Source: Rhodothermaceae bacterium (GTDB lineage: Bacteria; Bacteroidota; Rhodothermia; Rhodothermales; JAHEMB01). Taken from it: 5,415 nucleotides of DNA. The position numbers were made by a program, and so were the translations under genes. The stretch spans positions 1 through 5,415 of the forward strand of contig JAHEMB010000312.1 in the NCBI GenBank assembly GCA_024643915.1, read 5' to 3'. The notes under the pieces are model-generated. The model was not told where the DNA came from, made no database searches, and saw only the letters and a program-made list of their open reading frames with translations. Shown here piece by piece: positions 1 to 5,415 of the stretch. Positions within the stretch are counted from its first letter, which is position 1. Every line of letters begins with the position of its first letter.

Positions 1-184
1 CTTCCGTCAGGGGCCAGCCGATGATGAGTGCCGTAAGGCCGTCCTCTTCATGAAGCGCCCGCAGCTTTTCCAGCGACTCGGCGGGGGGAAAGGTGCCGAA
101 GGGTTGGGCAAACAGGCGAAGCGGATCGGACACGGCCAGTCCGACCCGCTTCGTCCCATAATCGACGCCAACGACGCGAGGCAT
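1..184 (-). CDS. ruvX: RuvX/YqgF family pre-16S rRNA nuclease (Holliday junction resolvase-like), N-terminal part
   Basis: The first 61 codons of a minus-strand gene are visible; the rest lies beyond the window start. Translation from the ATG at 184-182 gives an N-terminus with GVDYGTKRVGLAVSD at residues 6-20. This is the hallmark first strand and glycine-rich loop of the YqgF RNase H-like fold, with Asp8 as the expected first metal-binding catalytic residue. LIIGWPLT near residues 53-60 matches the second conserved strand, which usually reads VGLPL; the Trp is a mild deviation. Family members are about 135-150 residues long, act in the cytoplasm, and are linked to trimming the 5' end of 16S rRNA precursor; the older name reflects similarity to Holliday junction resolvases. 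The bases before the ATG are C-rich with no Shine-Dalgarno motif. It lies 116 bases downstream of the HU-like gene. Identification is firm; exact biochemical role is known only from the family. Confidence 0.93.
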   Translation of the reverse strand, partial: MPRVVGVDYGTKRVGLAVSDPLRLFAQPFGTFPPAESLEKLRALHEEDGLTALIIGWPLTE

Positions 185-192
185 TTTCGGGG

Positions 193-266
193 GGCGAATG
201 GAAGAAGGGAGGAGAGGACGAACGAACGAAAAAGCAGCGATCAGGAATGCAACGCGTCCATTCGCC
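193..266. repeat. 10-bp perfect inverted repeat upstream of ruvX
   Basis: Positions 193-202 (GGCGAATGGA) are exactly complementary to 257-266 (TCCATTCGCC), with 54 bases between them. In the minus-strand transcript the second arm ends 8 bases before the ruvX start codon. If it folds, it would hold the ruvX initiation region next to a long stem. The spacer also has three GAAC-type tetramers (219-230) and a pyrimidine-rich run on the minus strand (204-217). The complementarity is seen directly; any regulatory role is inference. Confidence 0.4.
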
Positions 267-276
267 GGCTCGGTCC

Positions 277-297
277 GCTCCACGCTCCACGCTTTCC
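277..297. repeat. Tandem heptamer repeat (GCTCCAC unit)
   Basis: Two perfect copies of the 7-base unit GCTCCAC (277-283, 284-290) are followed by a degenerate third copy, GCTTTCC (291-297). The array ends three bases short of the stop codon of the HU-like gene. It is non-coding. A different 7-base repeat with the same period occurs at the bshB1 start in this window, which suggests the genome may carry scattered heptanucleotide arrays. Confidence 0.55.
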
Positions 298-300
298 GAA

Positions 301-696
301 TCACGCCTGGCCGTTGTGGGAGAGGAGCATCCCGTTGAGGCGCTTGTCGGCGCTGCCCTCGGGGATCACGTAGTCGAGATCGGAAAGGGGCGTTTGTAGC
401 ACCTCTTTCAGCCGCTTGCTCGGTTTGAAATGCGTCTTGCGGCGGCTGGGGATGAAGACCGTTTCGTTCGTCTTTGGATTTCGTGCCTTCGGCTTGGCCT
501 TCGTCTTCTTCACCTCGAAGACGCCGAAGTCGCGCAGTTCGATACGCACCTCAGGGTCGGCCTCAATCATCAATTCGCCCATGGCGCTGATGACCGCACT
601 CACCCACGGCTCACTTTTGTAAATCGGCTCGTCCATGAGCTCTGCGACGCGGCGTGCGACGTCTTTTTTCGTCAACGTCGGGGTTTTGTCCGGCAT
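301..696 (-). CDS. HU/IHF-family DNA-binding protein with C-terminal extension
   Basis: This is a 131-residue nucleoid protein of the HU/IHF family, which works as a dimer that inserts beta-arms into the minor groove and bends DNA. Residues 8-50 match the helical dimerisation body (LTKKDVARRVAELMDE). DFGVFEV at 56-62 is the conserved turn before the arms. The arm region has ARNPKTNETVFIP at 71-83, including the RNP whose proline intercalates between base pairs. FKPSKRLKEVL at 90-100 is the closing helix. Typical members end near residue 90-100; here about 31 more residues follow (TPLSDLDYVIPEG onward), not basic and without a motif I recognise. I chose the ATG at 696 because homology begins a few codons later. 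The frame stays open upstream to 891, but that stretch is AT-rich and overlaps a terminator-like hairpin. The Shine-Dalgarno is weak (AAGAG about 12 bases upstream). It lies 207 bases downstream of rel, probably as its own transcription unit. HU versus IHF subtype cannot be settled here. Confidence 0.92.
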   Translation of the reverse strand: MPDKTPTLTKKDVARRVAELMDEPIYKSEPWVSAVISAMGELMIEADPEVRIELRDFGVFEVKKTKAKPKARNPKTNETVFIPSRRKTHFKPSKRLKEVLQTPLSDLDYVIPEGSADKRLNGMLLSHNGQA

Positions 697-742
697 AGGA
701 ATGGACTCTTGTTGGCTGTACTGGATGGGTAGATTGAGATTG

Positions 743-753
743 CTACGGCGTAG
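743..753. repeat. 11-bp palindrome in the leader of the HU-like gene
   Basis: CTACG-G-CGTAG is a perfect inverted repeat with a single central base. It lies about 47 bases upstream of the HU-like start and downstream of the AT-rich promoter candidate, a plausible operator position. No matching known operator is recognised, and a short palindrome like this can occur by chance. Confidence 0.25.
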
Positions 754-778
754 GCCGGTGATGGCAGCGGCTCGTAAA

Positions 779-835
779 GTAAGGATAAATATAATAAAGA
801 TAAAAGCTTCTGCGACCCACCTCTCCATAAATAAT
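779..835 (-). promoter_or_regulatory. AT-rich island, probable promoter region of the HU-like gene
   Basis: This stretch is sharply AT-rich against GC-rich surroundings and lies between the rel terminator hairpin and the HU-like gene. On the minus strand it holds TATATTTA (793-786), one base from the TAnnTTTG -7 element described for Bacteroidota sigma factors, and also TATTAT and TATATT, each one base from a sigma-70 -10 box. I could not find a convincing upstream partner element at proper spacing, so the exact start site is not assigned. Expected leader length from here is roughly 80-90 bases. Confidence 0.35.
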
Positions 836-837
836 TG

Positions 838-869
838 AAAAAGTGGCCTTTCCGCGAAAAGAGAGGCCA
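838..869 (-). terminator. Probable intrinsic terminator after rel
   Basis: On the minus strand, TGGCCTCTC (869-861) pairs with GAAAGGCCA (852-844) with one C-A mismatch around an 8-base loop. One base then separates the stem from five T residues (842-838). It begins 34 bases past the rel stop codon. An alternative inner fold (CTTTTC-GCG-GAAAGG) is also possible. The stem, T-run and position after a gene end support rho-independent termination of the upstream transcript. Confidence 0.6.
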
Positions 870-887
870 AAATAACCTGCCGGGTTA
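869..887 (-). terminator. Small hairpin with T-run just after rel
   Basis: TAACC (minus strand, 887-883) pairs with GGTTA (877-873) around a 5-base loop and is followed by four T residues (872-869). It starts 16 bases past the rel stop and directly abuts the larger hairpin. A 5-bp stem is weak for termination alone; it could assist the second hairpin or form part of a tandem terminator. Confidence 0.3.
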
Positions 888-903
888 CCACATTTTTATA
901 CGC

Positions 904-3141
904 CTATTCCTCGAACCGGTAGACGCCGTAAATGCTGTCGATACGTTTGAGGCGGTCGATGAGGCGGCGCAGGTGCGCCAGGTCGCTCACGTAAATGACG
1001 ATGGTGCCCTCGAAAACACCGTCCTCGGAATCAACCGTGATGGAGCGGATGTTCGTCTTGAGGTTCTTGGAGATGACCGTGGTGATGTCGCTGACGATGC
1101 CGACGCGGTCCTCGCCCATGATGCGCAGGGCCGTGACGAACTGCACGTCCTTCTGCCGGCTCCACTCTACCGGCACGATGCGGTCGGGCTGGTTGATGAG
1201 CAGGTTCGGCGCGTTTTTGCAGTTGACGCGGTGGATGCTGATGGCGCCGCTCTTGCTGACGTAGCCGAACACGTCGTCGCCGGGGATGGGGTTGCAGCAG
1301 GTGGCGTACTTGGTGACGATGTCGGTGTGCAGCTCCCCGTCGATCTTGAGGGCAGGCTGGCCGGACTGCTGGGCCGTGTCGAGGAACGTTTCGTACTGGA
1401 GGCGGAGGGTCTCGTCGCTTTCCTGCTCCGCTTCCTCTGCCGCGCGAGCGCCGTGCTTGATAAACTCGACGAAATCGTCGGCATCGAAAAGGCCGGTGCC
1501 GATCTCGTAGAACAGCTGCTGGGCATTGGGGAAGCGCATCTTGGAGGCCAGGCGGTGCACCTCACGCTCGTCAAGATGGAGGCCGGCGCGCTTCGCCTTC
1601 TTCTCCCACACCTCGCGCCCCAGTTCGACGGCCTTGCGCCGCTTCTCGTTGATCCAGTGGCGGATCCGGCTGCGCGCCTTGTGCGTGACGACGAACTTCA
1701 TCCAGTCCGGGTTCGGCGTCTGTTTCTTGGAGGTAATGACCTCCACTTGGTCGCCACTCTTGAGCTTGAACGAGAGCGGCACCATCTTGCCGTTGACCTT
1801 GGCGCCAATGCACTGAAGGCCCACCTCGGTGTGGACCTGGAAGGCAAAGTCGATGGGCGTGGCGCCCACGGGGAGCGTCATCAGGTCGCCCTTGGGAGTG
1901 AAGACGTAGATCTCCTCGTCGTAAAGGTTGAGGCGAAACTCCTTGACGAATTCGGTGGCCGCCTCGGGGCGCGGGTTTTCGAGGAGGTCGCGCACCCAGT
2001 CGAGAAACTGCTCCATCTGCCGGTCGCTCTGGGAGACACCCTCCTTGTACTTCCAGTGGGCCGCCACGCCGCGCTCGGCGATCTCGTGCATCTCCTGCGT
2101 GCGAATCTGCACCTCCACGCGCCGCCCCTCGGGGCCGAGCACGGTCGTGTGCAGGCTCTGGTAGCCGTTCGACTTGGGCACGGAAACGAAATCGCGGAAG
2201 CGCTCGGGGAGGGGCTTGTAGAGGTCGGTGATGATGGAGTAGACAAGCCAGCACTCCTCGCGCCCGCGCTTGCCTTCGCTCTTGAGCACGATGCGAATGG
2301 CGAAGAGGTCGTAGATCTCGTCGAGCGGCTTGTCCTGCCGCTTCATCTTGCGAAAAATCGAGTGGATATTTTTCGACCGGCCGTGGATGTCGAACTCGAA
2401 TCCTTCGGCTCTGAGGCGTGCCGTGAGGGGATCGACGAAGCTCTTGATATAGGTTTCGCGCTCCTGCCGCGTGGCGCGCAGGCCGCGCACGATCTGCTGG
2501 TATTCCTGCGGGTGGAGCACCTTGATGCTCAGGTCCTCCAACTCGGTTTTGACGTTGTGCAGGCCGAAACGGTGAGCGAGGGGCGCGAAGAGTTCGAGCG
2601 TCTCGGAGGCGATCTTGTACTGCTTCGGCTTGGGGAGCGAGTCGAGGGTGCGCATGTTGTGCAGCCGGTCCGCGAACTTGACGAGGATGACGCGGATGTC
2701 CGACGCCATCGAGAGCATCAGCTTGCGGACGTTCTCGGCCTGGCCCAGCTCCCTACTGGCAAAGACACCGCTGATCTTGGTGAGCCCGTCGATGATCGTG
2801 GCCATCGTCTCGCCGAACTCCTCCCGGATGAAGTCGAGCGAGAACTCGGTGTCTTCCACCACGTCGTGCAGAAGGGCCGCCGCCACGCTGAGGTCGTCGA
2901 AGCCGATGTCGGTGGCGACGATGTCGGCCACTTCGAGGGGGTGGATGATGTAGCGCTCGCCCGAGGCACGCTGGTCGTTGCGGTGCGCCCAGTAGCTGAG
3001 CCGGAAGGCCCGCCGGATCATGTCCTCATCGACCGAGGGAAGCGAGGCACGGCAGTGCGCCAGCAATTCCTGAAGCTTATCCTCAAACTCCGGCTCGACT
3101 TCCAAATCCGCGTTCTTCAAGATGGTAGAAGCCTGGAGCAT
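904..3141 (-). CDS. rel: Bifunctional (p)ppGpp synthetase/hydrolase, RelA/SpoT family
   Basis: The 745-residue product has the complete long-RSH architecture. The HD hydrolase domain (about 40-210) keeps His67 (HPLEV), His92-Asp93 with Glu96-Asp97 (HDVVEDT) and Asp158 (FADRLHNMRT), so ppGpp hydrolysis should be intact. The synthetase domain (about 240-370) has RSKNIHSIFRKM at 255-266, Asp278 (YDLFAIRI), NGYQSLHTTV at 325-334 and catalytic Glu343 (VEVQIRT). The regulatory half has a TGS domain (about 408-470, with His437), a helical region, a zinc-finger-like segment with Cys615-Cys616, His637 and Cys641, and a C-terminal ACT domain (about 668-743). It therefore should both make and degrade (p)ppGpp and respond to uncharged tRNA on ribosomes. 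The ATG at 3141 sits a few codons before the first conserved helix; a modest GAGG lies 5 bases upstream. The frame is open far upstream with possible GTG starts, but those residues look non-coding. A stronger Shine-Dalgarno precedes an out-of-frame ATG at 3167. The family could also be labelled spoT or relA; rel suits a bifunctional enzyme. Confidence 0.96.
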   Translation of the reverse strand: MLQASTILKNADLEVEPEFEDKLQELLAHCRASLPSVDEDMIRRAFRLSYWAHRNDQRASGERYIIHPLEVADIVATDIGFDDLSVAAALLHDVVEDTEFSLDFIREEFGETMATIIDGLTKISGVFASRELGQAENVRKLMLSMASDIRVILVKFADRLHNMRTLDSLPKPKQYKIASETLELFAPLAHRFGLHNVKTELEDLSIKVLHPQEYQQIVRGLRATRQERETYIKSFVDPLTARLRAEGFEFDIHGRSKNIHSIFRKMKRQDKPLDEIYDLFAIRIVLKSEGKRGREECWLVYSIITDLYKPLPERFRDFVSVPKSNGYQSLHTTVLGPEGRRVEVQIRTQEMHEIAERGVAAHWKYKEGVSQSDRQMEQFLDWVRDLLENPRPEAATEFVKEFRLNLYDEEIYVFTPKGDLMTLPVGATPIDFAFQVHTEVGLQCIGAKVNGKMVPLSFKLKSGDQVEVITSKKQTPNPDWMKFVVTHKARSRIRHWINEKRRKAVELGREVWEKKAKRAGLHLDEREVHRLASKMRFPNAQQLFYEIGTGLFDADDFVEFIKHGARAAEEAEQESDETLRLQYETFLDTAQQSGQPALKIDGELHTDIVTKYATCCNPIPGDDVFGYVSKSGAISIHRVNCKNAPNLLINQPDRIVPVEWSRQKDVQFVTALRIMGEDRVGIVSDITTVISKNLKTNIRSITVDSEDGVFEGTIVIYVSDLAHLRRLIDRLKRIDSIYGVYRFEE

Positions 3142-3194
3142 GGCGCCTCGTGGGACTGGCTGTGCATTCTCTTCCTTTAACTCGTCGTAAAGCC

Positions 3195-3275
3195 TCAGTT
3201 CCGAACTACAGAGGAGGGAGGGATGAGGAGAGAGAAGAGATCTTTGGTCCACCGGCTGCACCAGGCTGAGGGCAT
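3195..3275 (-). CDS. Possible 26-codon leader ORF upstream of rel
   Basis: On the minus strand an ATG at 3275-3273 opens a 26-codon frame ending in TGA at 3197-3195, 53 bases before the rel ATG. Right before it is GGAGG with 5-base spacing, the best-placed Shine-Dalgarno in the window; the confidently placed genes have weak ones. The predicted peptide starts MPSAWCSRWTKDLFSLL and has two Trp residues but no run of one amino acid typical of classic attenuators. The Shine-Dalgarno lies in one arm of a 13-bp inverted repeat and the other arm is inside the ORF, so folding would hide the site. It could equally be a chance consequence of a purine-rich tract. No homolog is recognised. Confidence 0.2.
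   Translation of the reverse strand: MPSAWCSRWTKDLFSLLIPPSSVVRN
3197..3207. repeat. 11-bp palindrome in the rel leader
   Basis: AGTTC-C-GAACT is a perfect inverted repeat with one central base, 56 bases upstream of the rel start and adjacent to the 3' arm of the larger inverted repeat. It could be a short hairpin or a dimeric protein binding site; no known operator is recognised. Confidence 0.3.
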
Positions 3276-3292
3276 TCCCCCCTCCCTCCTCT
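3210..3292 (-). promoter_or_regulatory. Leader structure between bshB1 and rel: 13-bp inverted repeat
   Basis: AGAGGAGGGAGGG (3210-3222) is exactly complementary to CCCTCCCTCCTCT (3280-3292), leaving a 57-base loop. In the minus-strand transcript the purine arm comes first and contains a strong Shine-Dalgarno-like run; the pyrimidine arm comes later. A second pyrimidine segment in the loop (minus strand CTCTCCTC, 3231-3224) can compete for the purine arm, so two exclusive pairings are possible. No T-run follows, so it is not a simple terminator. The arms are seen directly; an attenuation or translational-control role is inference, and low-complexity sequence weakens the case. Confidence 0.4.
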
Positions 3293-3302
3293 TCAGAATC
3301 CC

Positions 3303-4087
3303 TCACCGATATGCCTTCTCTCGCTTCAGCATACCCACCAGGTCGGTGACGCCGACGGGGCCGTGGCGGTAGAGGAAGGGCTCGCCGTAGGTGGCGCCGA
3401 CGCTGTAGCCGTAGCTCCGCGCGCGCGCCTCCACCCATTCGAAGAAAGCGGGGTTGGAGACAAACGTGTCCGGCTCGTCCTCCCCCGCCTCGTACTCCGG
3501 GTTGAAGAACTGTGATTTGAAGGCCTGGAGCGCCTCGATGCGCTGCGCCCAAACCTCGCTCACATCCACCACGAAGGTCGGCTCGAAGGGAATGGTCTGC
3601 ATGTAATGGAGGACGTGGTGGGGCCGCCACGGCTCCTGCGGCGCGCCGTCGTCGTCGTCCGTCTCGATCTTACGCAGGCCGCCGTAGAAGAGGGCATCCA
3701 CCGCCAGGCGGGCGGCGGCGCCGTGGTCGGGGTGGCGGCATTCGAGGGGGTTGAGCAGGCAGAGGTGGGGCCGGTAGCGCCGCACCAGGCGAATGAGCTT
3801 GAGCTGGTTCTCGCGCGTGTTTTCGATGCCCCCGTCCGGCAGGCCGAGGTTGTGGCGGGCCACCAGCCCGATGATCTCGCCGGCCGCCTCCGCCTCTTGC
3901 ATGCGCCCCTCCGGGGTGCCGCGCGAGCCGAGTTCCCCCCGCGTGAAATCGACGATGCCGACGCGGTAGCCCTGCTGCCCCATCAGGCAGACGGTGCCCC
4001 CCGCGCACAGTTCCACGTCGTCCGGGTGCGCGGCGAAGGCGAGAACGTCGAGATTTTGGATTGCGGATTGCAAGTTGCGGATTGCTG

Positions 4088-4091
<4 letters not shown>
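3303..4091 (-). CDS. bshB1: Bacillithiol biosynthesis deacetylase BshB1 (PIG-L/LmbE family)
   Basis: The 262-residue protein belongs to the zinc-dependent PIG-L (LmbE-like) deacetylases. It should remove the acetyl group from N-acetylglucosaminyl-malate to give glucosaminyl-malate, the second step in making the thiol bacillithiol, in the cytoplasm. AAHPDDVELCAGGT at 20-33 supplies His22 and Asp25 as zinc ligands and Asp24 as likely general base; CRHPDHGAAARLAVDALFY at 118-136 supplies His123 as third ligand. The DFTRGELGSRGTPEGR stretch at 48-63, LGLPDGG at 82-88, the FKSQFFNP segment at 191-198 and the C-terminal GEPFLYRHGPVGV region are typical of BshB1 rather than of generic PIG-L proteins. 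The ATG overlaps the leuS stop as ATGA, suggesting translational coupling. Residues 3-13 (IRNLQSAIQN and flanks) are encoded by tandem 7-base repeats and look like an added N-terminus; the conserved domain begins at Leu14. A TTG at codon 7 is a less likely start. An Asp run at 145-148 comes from a GTC triplet repeat. Confidence 0.93.
4058..4085. repeat. Tandem heptamer repeat (GGATTGC unit) within the bshB1 start
   Basis: Four 7-base units run head to tail: GGATTGC (4058-4064), GGATTGC (4065-4071), AAGTTGC (4072-4078) and GGATTGC (4079-4085). A more decayed unit may precede them at 4051-4057. The array lies just inside the bshB1 coding region and is translated as part of residues 3-12 (IRNLQSAIQN). 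Peptides of this IRNxQSA kind recur at ends of unrelated predicted proteins in several bacterial groups, where they mark such DNA repeats rather than protein function; that is from general memory, not a search. Confidence 0.8.

Positions 4092-5415
<1,324 letters not shown>

Noticed and set aside
697..891. Upstream extension of the HU-like gene, giving a hydrophobic membrane-like N-terminus from an ATG at 828
   Set aside because: The hydrophobic stretch (FIFIIFIL) comes from an AT-rich promoter-like island that follows a terminator hairpin. HU/IHF proteins are cytoplasmic and homology begins just after 696.
835..3180. Very long plus-strand open frame (about 781 codons) opposite rel
   Set aside because: It is the antisense of a clearly conserved Rel protein. 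Its composition (rich in Asp, Val, Leu, Ala and Glu) follows from reading GC-rich codons backwards, and no domain is recognisable.
3142..3630. Upstream extension of the rel frame, 163 codons across the leader and into bshB1
   Set aside because: The extension overlaps bshB1 in another frame, is low-complexity, and has no similarity to Rel N-termini. The ATG at 3141 fits the family start.
3648..3659. GTC triplet repeat
   Set aside because: Only four units; it encodes an Asp run in a variable loop of BshB1 and needs no special explanation.

Overview
This window looks like housekeeping chromosome from a moderately high-GC bacterium. All five protein genes lie on the minus strand, so they read from high to low coordinates. 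In transcription order they are: leuS (C-terminal half, cut by the window end), bshB1 (bacillithiol-pathway deacetylase), a full-length bifunctional rel (RelA/SpoT family), a HU/IHF-family DNA-binding protein, and ruvX/yqgF (N-terminal third, cut by the window start). Three things suggest a Bacteroidota/Rhodothermota-like lineage: a bacillithiol gene, a single long bifunctional Rel, and poor or absent Shine-Dalgarno sequences before the confidently placed starts. This is an inference from gene content and style, not a proven placement.

Layout. From 5415 to 4088, leuS runs into bshB1 through a 4-base ATGA overlap. bshB1 (4091-3303) begins inside a run of tandem 7-base repeats, which are translated as its N-terminus. 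A 161-base leader (3142-3302) follows. It holds a 13-bp inverted repeat, an 11-bp palindrome, and a possible 26-codon small ORF with an unusually strong ribosome-binding site. rel (3141-904) comes next. The 207-base gap 697-903 holds two hairpins with T-runs (terminator-like) and then an AT-rich island, the most likely promoter region for the HU/IHF-like gene (696-301). The 116-base gap 185-300 holds a second 7-base tandem repeat and a 10-bp inverted repeat before ruvX (184 to beyond 1).

Function. The genes cover leucyl-tRNA charging, low-molecular-weight thiol synthesis, (p)ppGpp metabolism, nucleoid architecture and 16S rRNA maturation. leuS and bshB1 are probably co-transcribed. rel may belong to the same transcript or be controlled through its own structured leader. 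The HU-like gene appears to be a separate transcription unit.

I found no mobile element, CRISPR array, tRNA or rRNA, and no clear new multi-gene system. The most interesting signals are the rel leader and the heptamer repeats at gene boundaries. Long open frames on the plus strand are antisense shadows of the real genes.
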